This document shows positions 52,803 through 61,865 of a DNA stretch of 64,000 nt, in pieces (within the stretch, counting starts at the first letter, position 1; the number at the start of each line of letters is the position of its first letter). Source of the DNA: UBA8106 sp964569695 (GTDB lineage: Bacteria > Acidobacteriota > Vicinamibacteria > Vicinamibacterales > UBA823); assembly GCA_964569695.1 (NCBI GenBank), contig CAZMUA010000008.1, positions 1 through 64,000 on the forward strand. Reading direction: 5' to 3'. A model generated the notes under the pieces. The model was not told the DNA's origin and did not search any database. It saw nothing but the letters and a program-made list of their open reading frames with translations. Both the position numbers and the translations under genes were made by a program.

Positions 52803-52916
52803 ATGAAAGTTCGAGCCTCGGTTAAGCGAATGTGTCCTAAATGTAAGATTGTTCGGAGACGTGGGGTTGTTCGAGTGATTTGTTCGAATCCAAAGCATAA
52901 GCAAAGGCAGGGTTAG
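52803..52916 (+). CDS. rpmJ: 50S ribosomal protein bL36
   Basis: A 37-residue protein, MKVRASVKRMCPKCKIVRRR followed by GVVRVICSNPKHKQRQG. Cys11, Cys14, Cys27 and His32 form the zinc-binding (C+) site. It follows map directly, with 51 bases between. Confidence 0.96.
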   Translation: MKVRASVKRMCPKCKIVRRRGVVRVICSNPKHKQRQG

Positions 52917-52970
52917 ATTAAACTTGTATTGTCTGACTAAGGAAATCTTAGGACGGAGTGAAAACTAGAT

Positions 52971-53345
52971 ATGGCACGTATTGCTGGAGTTGATTTACCT
53001 CAGGCGAAGCGAGTGGAAATTGCATTGACCTATATCTATGGTATTGGTCAACAGCGATCAGGAAATATTCTCGAATCAGCTGGAGTCAGTCCAGATGTGC
53101 GGGTTAAAGATCTTACGGAGGACGACGTTCGCAAGATCAGTCGTGTCATCGAAGAGCAGGGTCGTGTCGAAGGTGACTTAAGGAAAGAAATCTCTATGAA
53201 CATCAAGCGCTTAATGGAGATTGGGTGCTACCGTGGAATGCGTCACCGAAGGAATCTTCCGGTTCGAGGGCAACGTACACACACCAATTCGAGAACCCGA
53301 AAAGGTCCAAGGAAGGGTGCGGTCGCGAAGAAAAAAACGATGTGA
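52971..53345 (+). CDS. rpsM: 30S ribosomal protein uS13
   Basis: uS13 makes head bridges to the 50S subunit and contacts P-site tRNA. The 124-residue protein has MARIAGVDLPQAKRVEIALT, YIYGIGQQRSGNIL and RGMRHRRNLPVRGQRTHTNS with the basic tail. Starts the alpha part of the cluster. Confidence 0.97.
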   Translation: MARIAGVDLPQAKRVEIALTYIYGIGQQRSGNILESAGVSPDVRVKDLTEDDVRKISRVIEEQGRVEGDLRKEISMNIKRLMEIGCYRGMRHRRNLPVRGQRTHTNSRTRKGPRKGAVAKKKTM

Positions 53346-53377
53346 CACTGTCAACATGAAGGTAGAGGTTCTTGATA

Positions 53378-53818
53378 ATGGCTAAGAAGGATGTCGTCGA
53401 CGCAACGCTTACGGAGGGTGTGAAACGACCTGCGAAGCGTAAGAAAACAAAAAAGAAGGGTGAAAAGCGTGTTGTGCACCATGGGATTGCACATATTCAA
53501 GCCTCATTTAATAACACAATTATTACGATCACTGATGCCGAGGGTAACGTCGTAGCATGGTCAAGCGCCGGTGGTATCGGTTTTAAAGGTTCACGTAAAG
53601 GTACACCGTTTGCAGCGACTCAAGCTGCGATTAATGCTGGCAACGCTGCCAAGGGTGTTGGTATGCGGTCGGTTGAAGTTAAGGTTAAAGGGCCAGGCTC
53701 CGGTAGGGAGGCAGCTATTCGAGCTCTTCAGACTATCGGTCTGGATGTTCGTATGATTCGTGACGTCACGCCAGTGCCTCATAATGGCTGTAGGCCTCCT
53801 AAACGGCGTCGTGTTTAA
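53378..53818 (+). CDS. rpsK: 30S ribosomal protein uS11
   Basis: uS11 lies on the platform near the Shine-Dalgarno helix. The 146-residue protein has a lysine-rich N-terminal extension (VKRPAKRKKTKKKGEKR), then HGIAHIQASFNNTIITITDA, WSSAGGIGFKGSRKGTPFAA and DVTPVPHNGCRPPKRRRV. ATG 53378 is used; a TTG two codons upstream is in frame. Confidence 0.97.
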   Translation: MAKKDVVDATLTEGVKRPAKRKKTKKKGEKRVVHHGIAHIQASFNNTIITITDAEGNVVAWSSAGGIGFKGSRKGTPFAATQAAINAGNAAKGVGMRSVEVKVKGPGSGREAAIRALQTIGLDVRMIRDVTPVPHNGCRPPKRRRV

Positions 53819-53874
53819 GGTTTTGTCGTTGAGATATTTTTTATTAAGGTTAGAAAAAAGGATAAGGACATAGC

Positions 53875-54504
53875 ATGGCACGATACAACGGTCCGGTATG
53901 TCGACTTTGCAGGCGAGAAGGCATGAAACTGTTTCTTAAGGGTGAGCGTTGCTATATGGAGAAATGCGCTATTGAGAAACGGAATGTTCCACCAGGGCAG
54001 CAGGGAAAGGCTCGTAAAGCAAAGTTGATGGGCTATGGTTTACAACTGAGAGAAAAACAGAAGGTTAAGAGAACCTACGGGGTTCTTGAAAATCAATTTC
54101 GTCGCTACTTCGAATCAGCTGATCGCCAACGGGGAATTACAGGTGAGACGCTTTTACAGTTGCTGGAGTGTCGTTTTGACAATGTTATCTACAGGCTTGG
54201 GCTAGCGACTTCAAGGCCTCAGGCTCGTCAGCTTGTTCGGCACGGACATTTTTTTGTTAATGAACGAAGAGTCACGATACCGTCGTACTCTCTGCGTGTG
54301 GGCGACACTGTAACCGTACAACAAAAGAGCACTAAGAACGTTTCGATTCAGCATGCGATAGAAGAGGTTAAAGGACGTGGTATTCCTGACTGGTTAACAT
54401 TCGACGGTGAGCAATTATCTGGAAAAGTGTCATCACTGCCAACACGTGAACAGATCAATTTACCTGTTCAAGAGCAGTTAATTGTTGAGTTGTATTCGAA
54501 ATAG
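53875..54504 (+). CDS. rpsD: 30S ribosomal protein uS4, zinc type
   Basis: uS4 is a primary assembly protein and, in E. coli, represses the alpha operon. The 209-residue protein has Cys9, Cys12, Cys26 and Cys31 in an N-terminal zinc site, QKVKRTYGVLENQFRRYFES, the S4 RNA-binding motif RLGLATSRPQARQLVRHGHF and VNERRVTIPSYSLRVGD. Confidence 0.97.
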   Translation: MARYNGPVCRLCRREGMKLFLKGERCYMEKCAIEKRNVPPGQQGKARKAKLMGYGLQLREKQKVKRTYGVLENQFRRYFESADRQRGITGETLLQLLECRFDNVIYRLGLATSRPQARQLVRHGHFFVNERRVTIPSYSLRVGDTVTVQQKSTKNVSIQHAIEEVKGRGIPDWLTFDGEQLSGKVSSLPTREQINLPVQEQLIVELYSK

Positions 54505-54560
54505 AGGTTCGAGGCTGTAGTGCAAGGCTTGGGACGACGATCCCTGGCAAGAAAGGATTG

Positions 54561-55571
54561 ATGTCGATGTTGTGGAAGGGTTTCCAAAGACCAAAGCGGC
54601 TCGAGTTTGAGCGTGAAACGTTAACCGATCGGTTCGGACGATTTTCGGCTCAGCCGTTCGAACGTGGTTTCGGGACAACGATGGGCATTGCCTTGCGACG
54701 GGTCTTACTTTCTTCGATTGAAGGAGCCGCTGCGGTGGCAGTCAAGATTGACGGTGTGCTACATGAGTTTTCCCCCATACCTGGCGTGGTAGAGGATGCG
54801 ACGGATATCATTCTCAATTTAAAGCAGGTGCCACTCAGGATGCACGTTGAGACGACCAAGATACTTACGATCAACGTAACCAAGCCTGGGGAAGTCAAGG
54901 CTCGAGACCTTCAAACCGATGCAGATGTTGAGATTCTAGAGCCGGATGCGCACATCGCAACAGTTGCAGAGGGTGGTGCTCTCAATATGGAGGTAAGGGT
55001 TCGGCGAGGACGTGGATACGTATCAGCCGATAAGAATTTCGATGAGGATTTAGGAATCGGTTGGATACCTATTGACGCTGTTCATTCACCAGTTAAAAAG
55101 GTGAAGCATGTAGTTGAAGCTGCTCGTTTAGGACAGACAACTGACTACGAGAAAATAACGATGGATCTCTGGACTAACGGCTCGATTGCTCCTCGTGAAG
55201 CAGTCTCTTTGGCCGCTAAGTTGCTTCGTGATCACTTAAACATCTTTATTAATCTTGATGATCCGGTTGAGCAAATCAGTGAACCGCCGGTAGAAGTTCA
55301 TGAGGTAATATCAAACGAGAATCTTGAAAAAAGTGTCGAGGAGTTAGAACTTTCAGTCAGATCATACAACTGTTTAAAAAATGCGAATATTGAAACAATT
55401 CGTGAATTAGTACAGAAGACTGAAGGTGAAATGCTGAAGACCAAGAATTTTGGTCGTAAATCACTGAACGAGATTAAGGATCTGTTGACCAGTATGGGAC
55501 TCAGTTTAGGTATGCGGTTAGACCAACCAACAGAGCAACTAGAGAGTCCTGGCAATTCTCTTGAGGTATGA
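54561..55571 (+). CDS. rpoA: RNA polymerase alpha subunit
   Basis: Assembly scaffold of RNA polymerase; its C-terminal domain contacts promoters and activators. The N-terminal domain shows GRFSAQPFERGFGTTMGIAL and RRVLLSSIEGAA. The C-terminal domain (about residue 265 onward) has LELSVRSYNCLKNANIETIR and the helix KNFGRKSLNEIKDLLTSMGL. ATG 54561 is used, with a second ATG at 54567 also possible. Length is typical. Confidence 0.98.
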   Translation: MSMLWKGFQRPKRLEFERETLTDRFGRFSAQPFERGFGTTMGIALRRVLLSSIEGAAAVAVKIDGVLHEFSPIPGVVEDATDIILNLKQVPLRMHVETTKILTINVTKPGEVKARDLQTDADVEILEPDAHIATVAEGGALNMEVRVRRGRGYVSADKNFDEDLGIGWIPIDAVHSPVKKVKHVVEAARLGQTTDYEKITMDLWTNGSIAPREAVSLAAKLLRDHLNIFINLDDPVEQISEPPVEVHEVISNENLEKSVEELELSVRSYNCLKNANIETIRELVQKTEGEMLKTKNFGRKSLNEIKDLLTSMGLSLGMRLDQPTEQLESPGNSLEV

Positions 55572-55577
55572 CAACAC

Positions 55578-56090
55578 ATGCGTCATCGTGTAGCGCATCG
55601 AAAATTAGGTCGAGTTAGTGAGCATCGTCGTGCGATGTTGCGGAATCAGGCGCAGGCCTTATTACGGCATGAGCGGATTGAGACAACTGTACCACGCGCT
55701 AAGGAATTGCGGCCGTTTGTCGAGCGTCTAATTACGCTCGCTAAGCGTGGCTTGGCGAGTGAAGAGCCGTCAAAGATTGTGCATGCACGTCGTTTGGTTC
55801 GTCGAGAGATTGCTGATCCGATTGTATTGAGTAAATTATTCGATGGCATTGCACCCCGCTTTTCAACTAGAGCCGGTGGTTATACGAGATTGCTGAGACT
55901 TGGTGCTCGTCGAGGTGACAGTGCTGAAGTTGCCCAAGTGGAATTGGTTGGTAGCGAATACGTCCAGTCTCCGGTGAAGTCAGACGATGAAGGAACAACC
56001 GCTCAGGTTAAGTCGAAAGGAGTGGGAGGTCGCTTGCGAGCAGCTGCGCAGCGCATAAGTGGCAAGGGATCGAAACCCAAAGATGATTAG
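55578..56090 (+). CDS. rplQ: 50S ribosomal protein bL17
   Basis: The conserved core, residues 1-120, begins MRHRVAHRKLGRVSEHRRAM and has the GGYTRLLRLGARRGDSAEVA signature. A 50-residue Lys/Gly/Ser-rich extension follows, so at 170 residues it is longer than the E. coli protein. It is the last gene of the ribosomal cluster; the 134 bases before the convergent EF-G paralogue hold no hairpin with a T run. Confidence 0.96.
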   Translation: MRHRVAHRKLGRVSEHRRAMLRNQAQALLRHERIETTVPRAKELRPFVERLITLAKRGLASEEPSKIVHARRLVRREIADPIVLSKLFDGIAPRFSTRAGGYTRLLRLGARRGDSAEVAQVELVGSEYVQSPVKSDDEGTTAQVKSKGVGGRLRAAAQRISGKGSKPKDD

Positions 56091-56224
56091 GCCTAGATTC
56101 AAGGTGCTACTGATAAAAAGCGTCGTCCTGCATCAAAAAAACTAAAACATGAGAAAGACCTTCAACCGACAAGTGATTCTTGTATCTAGATAGTCTTGTT
56201 GTAAGCTAGCGCACAGTTGTCATG

Positions 56225-58324
56225 CTAGTCTTCATCTTCTGTTTCGGCACCGCCTTCGTTTTTTGAAGCCGAGATTATCTTACCCTGAAGGTGACTTGGT
56301 ACTTCTTCATACTGTAAAAATTCCATGTGATACGATCCTCGGCCACCAGTTGCTGAGGTTAACTGCTGCTCGTAAGTAAGCATTTCGGCCATTGGAACCT
56401 GTGCCTTGATGGAGGTCATGGCACCCCGAGGTTCCATACCACCGATGCGACCTCGGCGACTGTTGAGGTCTCCCATCAAATCACCAGCGAACTCGTTCGG
56501 AGCGTAGATTTCTACATTCATAATAGGTTCTAATATAGTCGGTTTGGCTCGAGCCATGGCGTCTTTAAAGGCGAGTCTACCTGCCATTTTGAAGGAGAGT
56601 TCATTTGAGTCCACTGCATGGAACGAACCATCAAAGACCGTGACTTTGAAATCGACAACTGGATAACCAGCTAGAAATCCTTTCATTCGAGCTTCGTTAA
56701 CTCCCTTTTCAACTGCAGGAATGAACTGGCGTGGAATCGAACCGCCAAAAATCTCATTGGCGAACTCAAACTCTGCACCACGTTCCAACGGTTCCACGCG
56801 AATCTTGCAGTCTCCGAATTGCCCGTGTCCGCCACTCTGCTTCTTGTGTCGACCATGGGCCTCTGTATGCGTCGAAATTGTTTCTCGATATGGAATTCTT
56901 GGTAGGTTCAGGTTAACTTCGACACCAAACCTTCGTTTAAGTTTAGCTACGGTTACTTCAATATGGAGCTGGCCTTGGCCAGAAAGCAGTAATTCATTTG
57001 TCTTTTCGTCTCGGCCGTACTGAATTGTTGGATCTTCCTCAGTTAATCGTTGCAACGCGGTGCTGATCTTCTCTTCGTCACCACGACTCTTTGGCTCAAC
57101 TGCATAAGATAAGACCGTCTCTGCGTATTTGAATGGCGCAAAAGCAACCGTATTGGCCTTATCACCGAATGTATCTCCTGTGTGTGTATTTTTCAATTTC
57201 GCTACTGCACCAAGATCTCCAGCCTTAATCTCTGTGACATTAGCTTGGGTTTTTCCTTGCAGTATCATCAACTGTCCTAGCCGCTCACTGTCATCCTTTG
57301 TTAAATTGTGAATGGTGGTATCAGATTTCAACGATCCAGACACTGCACGAAACATCGTAATCTTTCCAGCGAACGGATCTGCGATAGTCTTCCAGACGAA
57401 AGCGGCGTACGGATCAGATTCCTTAGGCTCACACAATACTGGTTCGTTGTTTGAACGATCTACGCCAGCAAATGGTTTATCAGCTGGTGATGGCAAATAG
57501 CTGAGAATGCTTTCTAGAACTGGCTGAATACCAATGTTCAATGTTGCAGAAGTACAAAACAATGGAAACACTAGTCCAGCACGTGTTGCTGTTTTCAAAC
57601 CTTCATTTAATTCTTCTTGGGTCAGTGTTCCCGTTTCAAAAAACTTTTCCATCAAGGTGTCGTCGGTTTCAGCGATCGCCTCAATCAGTATTTCTCGTGC
57701 TGCGTTGGCCTTTTCTGTGGATTCAGATTGGATTTCTTGCGCGGAGAACTTGCCACTGCCATCGCTTTCGAAGACAAGTTCTTGCATGGAAACAAGATCA
57801 ATTACACCCTGAAAAGACTTCTCTTCGCCCAAAGGGAGCTGTACAGGTATTACCATGCGTCCAAAGACATCTTGAAGTGAGCTGAGAGCCCGTTCAAGAC
57901 TTGCACGCTCTCGATCGAGCCTGTTCAGGATTAGCATACGCGGTAGGCTGAATTCGTGAGCTGTGTTCCATACTTTCTCCGTCTGCACTTCAACTCCAGC
58001 GACGGCGTCCACAACAATAACGGCAGCATCACTTATTTGGAGCGCGGCTTGCGCTTCGCTCAAAAAATTTGCCATGCCAGGCGTATCTATTATGTTGATT
58101 TTGTGCTTATTCCATTCAGCATGGGCGAGGCTAGCCGATAGCGTATGTTTTCTTGCGATTGCTTCTTCGTCAAAGTCTGTCACTGTTGTGCCATCGTCAA
58201 CTTGACCTAGGCGATTAACCATTTCAGCGTCGAATAATATTGTGGAGGCCAGTTGAGTTTTTCCGGATCCGCTGTGCCCAACGAAAGAAACATTTCGAAT
58301 GCTGGGCGCGTCGTAAACCTTCAT
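56225..58324 (-). CDS. Elongation factor G-like protein (EF-G2 family paralogue)
   Basis: A 699-residue translational-GTPase paralogue with all five EF-G-like domains. The P loop is intact (GHSGSGKTQLA, residues 16-26). Two motifs differ from canonical EF-G: DTPGMANF (residues 80-87) has Met in place of the catalytic His, and the guanine-specificity motif reads NRLD (134-137) rather than NKxD. Domain IV QSGGHGQFGDCKIRV and the end MEFLQYEEVPSHLQGKI remain EF-G-like. The C-terminus is acidic. Such paralogues may bind the ribosome without normal translocase activity; the role here is unknown. The canonical fusA is at 38037. It is divergent from the arginine decarboxylase gene. Confidence 0.92.
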   Translation of the reverse strand: MKVYDAPSIRNVSFVGHSGSGKTQLASTILFDAEMVNRLGQVDDGTTVTDFDEEAIARKHTLSASLAHAEWNKHKINIIDTPGMANFLSEAQAALQISDAAVIVVDAVAGVEVQTEKVWNTAHEFSLPRMLILNRLDRERASLERALSSLQDVFGRMVIPVQLPLGEEKSFQGVIDLVSMQELVFESDGSGKFSAQEIQSESTEKANAAREILIEAIAETDDTLMEKFFETGTLTQEELNEGLKTATRAGLVFPLFCTSATLNIGIQPVLESILSYLPSPADKPFAGVDRSNNEPVLCEPKESDPYAAFVWKTIADPFAGKITMFRAVSGSLKSDTTIHNLTKDDSERLGQLMILQGKTQANVTEIKAGDLGAVAKLKNTHTGDTFGDKANTVAFAPFKYAETVLSYAVEPKSRGDEEKISTALQRLTEEDPTIQYGRDEKTNELLLSGQGQLHIEVTVAKLKRRFGVEVNLNLPRIPYRETISTHTEAHGRHKKQSGGHGQFGDCKIRVEPLERGAEFEFANEIFGGSIPRQFIPAVEKGVNEARMKGFLAGYPVVDFKVTVFDGSFHAVDSNELSFKMAGRLAFKDAMARAKPTILEPIMNVEIYAPNEFAGDLMGDLNSRRGRIGGMEPRGAMTSIKAQVPMAEMLTYEQQLTSATGGRGSYHMEFLQYEEVPSHLQGKIISASKNEGGAETEDED

Positions 58325-58599
58325 ATGGCGTTACACTCCTATCCGTTTCGATTGCCTTGCTGGATTTTCCTGAGCAGACCCCTTAGACTCACGGTTCTTT
58401 ACGGTCCAAACCATGCTTAGAACGCGTGCCTATACCACCAACGATAGATCATATACCAGTCGTCGGCCAAGGTAGAATACATTTGAACAGACAATAAGGC
58501 AGAAGTTGCTTGAGAAATGCCCAAAATCACCAAGAAGCTAGACGGCGCTTCCCGCGCACGAGAAATGAAAATGGATATCGACGAGAATAGCCTTATTTT

Positions 58600-58611
58600 C
58601 TGTCTTGACAG
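58600..58611 (+). promoter_or_regulatory. Palindrome CTGTC-TT-GACAG overlapping a -35 box
   Basis: CTGTC (58600-58604), TT, GACAG (58607-58611) is a perfect inverted repeat covering the TTGACA of the promoter at 58605. It could be a repressor site, but a short match like this may be chance. Confidence 0.25.
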
Positions 58612-58633
58612 GATCCAGTGGGTTCCTTACGAT
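58605..58633 (+). promoter_or_regulatory. Sigma-70-type promoter for the arginine decarboxylase gene
   Basis: A perfect -35 TTGACA (58605-58610), a 17-base spacer and a -10 TACGAT (58628-58633). The GTG start of the gene lies about 62 bases downstream of the -10 box. Confidence 0.65.
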
Positions 58634-58695
58634 GCAGTGTTTCGCTTGCGGTGACCGTTTATGTTTTTTTGACGTAGAGAGCTAGGGAGAATATA

Positions 58696-59247
58696 GTGCT
58701 CGGTTTTGTTCCTAAGGAATTGTTTTTTACTAAAGGTGTGGGTAAGCACCGAGAGAAGTTGACGTCGTTTGAATTGGCACTTCGTTCAGCAGGGATAGCC
58801 GCTTGTAATCTTGTTCGTGTGTCGAGTATTTTTCCACCTGGCGGTAAGATTATTTCTCGTTCTGCCGGAACAAAACGGTTGAAACCAGGCCAGGTGACTT
58901 TTGTAGTGATGTCCGAAGCTGCCTCTAGAGAGCCTCATCGACTGATCGCTGCAACTATTGGAGTCGCGATTCCTCGTGATGCCGAATTGTATGGCTACTT
59001 GTCAGAACATCATAGCTATGGGGAAAATGAAAAAACAGCCGGTGACTATGCTGAGGATCTGGCTGCTGAAATGTTAGCTACCACGCTAGGTCTCGACTTT
59101 GATCCAGATACAAGCTGGGATGAAAAGAAAGAGGTTTACCGTCTATCAAATAAAATTGTGCGTACACAGAATGTTACGCAAACTGCAGTAGGGGACAAGA
59201 ATGGTCTATGGACGACGGTAATTGCAGCTGCCGTCCTTGTAGATTGA
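58696..59247 (+). CDS. Pyruvoyl-dependent arginine decarboxylase
   Basis: A 183-residue PvlArgDC-family protein that decarboxylates arginine to agmatine, the precursor of putrescine. The proenzyme cleaves itself to generate a pyruvoyl group; the expected site is Ser43-Ser44 in NLVRVSSIFPPGGKI. Other family segments are VPKELFFTKGVGKHREKL, ELALRSAGIAACNL and EHHSYGENEKTAGDYAEDLA. The start is GTG at 58696 with AGGGAGA upstream. It is monocistronic in appearance, since a 102-base gap precedes the next gene. No agmatine-processing gene is nearby. Confidence 0.92.
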   Translation: MLGFVPKELFFTKGVGKHREKLTSFELALRSAGIAACNLVRVSSIFPPGGKIISRSAGTKRLKPGQVTFVVMSEAASREPHRLIAATIGVAIPRDAELYGYLSEHHSYGENEKTAGDYAEDLAAEMLATTLGLDFDPDTSWDEKKEVYRLSNKIVRTQNVTQTAVGDKNGLWTTVIAAAVLVD

Positions 59248-59349
59248 CGAGAGTCGTTTACACGCAGGACAGTTGTTCGATCAATACGAAGTGTTTGTTC
59301 TTTAACCTTTATTGATATCCAGCGTGCCTATTAAATACCGTAGGGGAAT

Positions 59350-60546
59350 ATGACAGATAAGAATCGATGGCTACTTCTCGTTTGCACCTTTGCTGGACTC
59401 ACTGCATCGACAGTGTCGGCATATGTCGGGCTGCAGTCTCGTCTCGACTCGAGTTATGCCAGTTTCTGTGACATCAATGCGACTATGAGTTGTACCGATG
59501 TATATCTCAGCCAATTTGGGAGCCTCTGGGGTGTACCAGTAGCTTTTTTTGGGATAGTCTGGTTTGTATTGAATGCTTTGCTGATATTGGCAGCACCGCT
59601 CGGTACACAACATTTTCGCGAAAGCGTACCGGGTTATCTGTTCGCTTGTTCGACGATTGGTCTCGCAGTCGTATTTTACTTAGGTTATGCATCATTGTTT
59701 CTGCTTGGCACAGTTTGTGTAATGTGTGTGATTGTTTATTTAGCTGTCATAGCGATCTTCTTGATTTCTGGTGCCACAACGCAGTTTAAATTGATGACGT
59801 TACCATTACGCATAAGTCGTGATCTACGACAAGGGATGACCTCTCCGATTGCGTTGAGTATAGCTGGAGGATTTGTAGTGGCGACCGTAGTTGGTGCTGC
59901 TTGGCTGGGCGAGCATCAGGTTGCTGAAGGCACGTCTTCCGTTCGCGGTGCCGAATTATTATCGGAATCGGAAAGAGAGGAATTTATTCGATGGTGGGAA
60001 GCCCAACCTCGTGTGGAGTTGCCAATTTCTGCAGACGATTCCAGTGTATTGATCGTGAAGTTCAATGACTATATGTGTCCTCCATGTCGGCAGACGTATC
60101 TAAGCTATCATGGCCTCCTACAGGCGTACGAAGTAAGCAGACCTGGCGCTGTGAGGCTCGTTACTAAACATTTTCCATTGGATCCAGAGTGCAATGTGAA
60201 TACGCCCAATGGTATGCATCTTGCTTCCTGTGACGCCGCTGTCGCTGTGACGTTGGCCAAGCGAAATGGTCAGGATGCACGCCTCGAAGCTTGGTTATTT
60301 GATAATCAGGCAACCCTATCTCCGGCTAGTGTGAGAACGGCCGCACGAGATGTCGCGGATATTCAGGATTATGATAGTGAATACGCTCGCACACTGGAGG
60401 TCATTAAGTCGGACATCGCGTTGGGGACTAGTCTCAGCGTTGATGTGACTCCGACATTTGTAATCAATGGCGTGCGAGTGGCTGGTGGATTAACCGTGCC
60501 GTATCTTGATGCTGCGATTGCGTATGAACTTGCTCGTAAAGAATAG
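59350..60546 (+). CDS. VKOR-DsbA-like fusion protein
   Basis: A 398-residue membrane protein that likely makes disulfide bonds in the periplasm using quinone as acceptor. Residues 1-145 are a vitamin K epoxide reductase domain with four or five membrane helices, loop cysteines Cys40 and Cys48 and the active CVMC at 123-126. A linker with a further hydrophobic helix (about 167-185) leads to a thioredoxin-fold DsbA-like domain with the CPPC centre at 243-246 and conserved FPLDPECN. Extra cysteines Cys281 and Cys294 are present. It could replace both DsbB and DsbA. Convergent with aroB. Confidence 0.93.
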   Translation: MTDKNRWLLLVCTFAGLTASTVSAYVGLQSRLDSSYASFCDINATMSCTDVYLSQFGSLWGVPVAFFGIVWFVLNALLILAAPLGTQHFRESVPGYLFACSTIGLAVVFYLGYASLFLLGTVCVMCVIVYLAVIAIFLISGATTQFKLMTLPLRISRDLRQGMTSPIALSIAGGFVVATVVGAAWLGEHQVAEGTSSVRGAELLSESEREEFIRWWEAQPRVELPISADDSSVLIVKFNDYMCPPCRQTYLSYHGLLQAYEVSRPGAVRLVTKHFPLDPECNVNTPNGMHLASCDAAVAVTLAKRNGQDARLEAWLFDNQATLSPASVRTAARDVADIQDYDSEYARTLEVIKSDIALGTSLSVDVTPTFVINGVRVAGGLTVPYLDAAIAYELARKE

Positions 60547-60640
60547 AACGACCCTTGATGTAAGACTTTATGCAATTGCCTAAATTCTTTACGTGCGAGT
60601 TTCTTGCAAGCGTTTCTCTTATATGCTCACGCCTGTTGAC

Positions 60641-61726
60641 CTAATTACGCATCCCTATTTTCTTTAGCGCGCGTTCAATCTGTTTGCTAGTCACGTCTTC
60701 AACAATCGTTGTAAGTCCGATTTGGGTTGGTAACACGAAATGTAGCTTACCTTGGATGATTTTCTTATCTTGTTTAATCGTATTGATAATCTGTTTGATT
60801 GATAAATCATTGCTTGAGGGCAGAGGCCCCAAACGTCTAATCAACGTAACTAATGCATCCCTGTCTGTTCCGCTGAGTTCACCCCTAGTCTCTGATATGC
60901 TCGCCGCAGCTAGCATTCCAAAAGCGACTGCCTCACCATGACGAAAGCGGCGGTACTTTGTTACAGACTCAATTGCATGCCCGACTGTATGACCAAAATT
61001 CAGAACGCGACGTAACCCCGTCTCCCGTTCATCAGACTGGACGATTGAGGCTTTAATGCGACAACATTGAGTGATGATTGACATGAGTGCTCGTGGTTCA
61101 TGGTCGAAAACGGCCGTCAGATCACGGTTTAGTTTCTTAAACAGTTTCGGACTAGCTATCATGCTGTATTTAATGACTTCGTAGAGGCCCGCACGAAATT
61201 CTCGACGTGGCAATGTGTCTAACAATTGTGGATCGGTGACTACTAGTTTTGGTGGATGAAAGGCGCCAATGAGGTTCTTGCCTAGTTTGTGGTTAATGCC
61301 AACTTTACCGCCGATTGAGCTATCGACTTGGGCCAAGAGTGTTGTTGGTATGTGAACCAGTGAAAGCCCTCGTAAGAATGTAGCTGCAGCGTATCCAGCG
61401 ATGTCACCAATGACTCCACCTCCTACAGCAATGAGCACGGTATGACGATCGGCCCCAGCTCGGATAAGGGCATCATAAATGTAATCAACCGTCTGCTGGC
61501 GCTTGTAGCGCTCGCCATCAGGAATCAAGATGGTTTCTGCGTTAGGGATAGCTTGGCCGATTGTTTGGCCATGGATTTTCCAGATAAGTTGATTGGAGAT
61601 AATGAATGGTCTATGTGACAAGATAGCTTCATGAAGCAGTGTCTCGAGATTGGCAATAAGGCCAGAGCCAATATGGACCGGATAGGTGTGACTGCCTGAT
61701 TTGATTTTGACTTGAATAGGTTTCAT
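60641..61726 (-). CDS. aroB: 3-dehydroquinate synthase AroB
   Basis: Second enzyme of the shikimate pathway: NAD- and metal-dependent conversion of DAHP to 3-dehydroquinate. The 361-residue protein has AVGGGVIGDIAGYAAATFLR, GLSLVHIPTTLLAQVDSSIG, GKVGINHKLGKNLIGAFHPP and the metal-binding NFGHTVGHAIESV. The ATG at 61726 begins the usual strand (MKPIQVKIKSGSHTYPVHIG); an in-frame ATG at 61843 would add 39 residues with no family likeness. It is divergent from proS, with about 140 bases between. Confidence 0.95.
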   Translation of the reverse strand: MKPIQVKIKSGSHTYPVHIGSGLIANLETLLHEAILSHRPFIISNQLIWKIHGQTIGQAIPNAETILIPDGERYKRQQTVDYIYDALIRAGADRHTVLIAVGGGVIGDIAGYAAATFLRGLSLVHIPTTLLAQVDSSIGGKVGINHKLGKNLIGAFHPPKLVVTDPQLLDTLPRREFRAGLYEVIKYSMIASPKLFKKLNRDLTAVFDHEPRALMSIITQCCRIKASIVQSDERETGLRRVLNFGHTVGHAIESVTKYRRFRHGEAVAFGMLAAASISETRGELSGTDRDALVTLIRRLGPLPSSNDLSIKQIINTIKQDKKIIQGKLHFVLPTQIGLTTIVEDVTSKQIERALKKIGMRN

Positions 61727-61865
61727 GCTGAATCCGAGTAAGAATAATTTAGGTGTTCGATGGTAGGATACAGCAATTCGCCCCCTTCGGAGCCCTCCTA
61801 CGCTCGAATACACTGAAGGGTGCAGTAATTGTGAGCGGATCAACGAAAATTAAGGTGGCGTATTG

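Larger units (their letters stand above)
58325..58695 (+). other. Divergent intergenic region, EF-G paralogue / arginine decarboxylase
   Basis: These 371 bases carry no gene that I can support. The right half contains a good plus-strand promoter at 58605-58633 and a small palindrome overlapping its -35 box. The left end contains GGATAGGAG as a possible ribosome-binding site for the minus-strand EF-G paralogue. No tRNA or other RNA gene is seen. Confidence 0.6.

Noticed and set aside
56091..56224. Search for an intrinsic terminator after rplQ
   Set aside because: No GC-rich hairpin followed by a T run is visible; termination may be Rho-dependent.
57541..57885. Plus-strand open frame of 114 codons opposite the EF-G paralogue
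   Set aside because: Overlapping frames here encode low-complexity shadows of the minus-strand GTPase.
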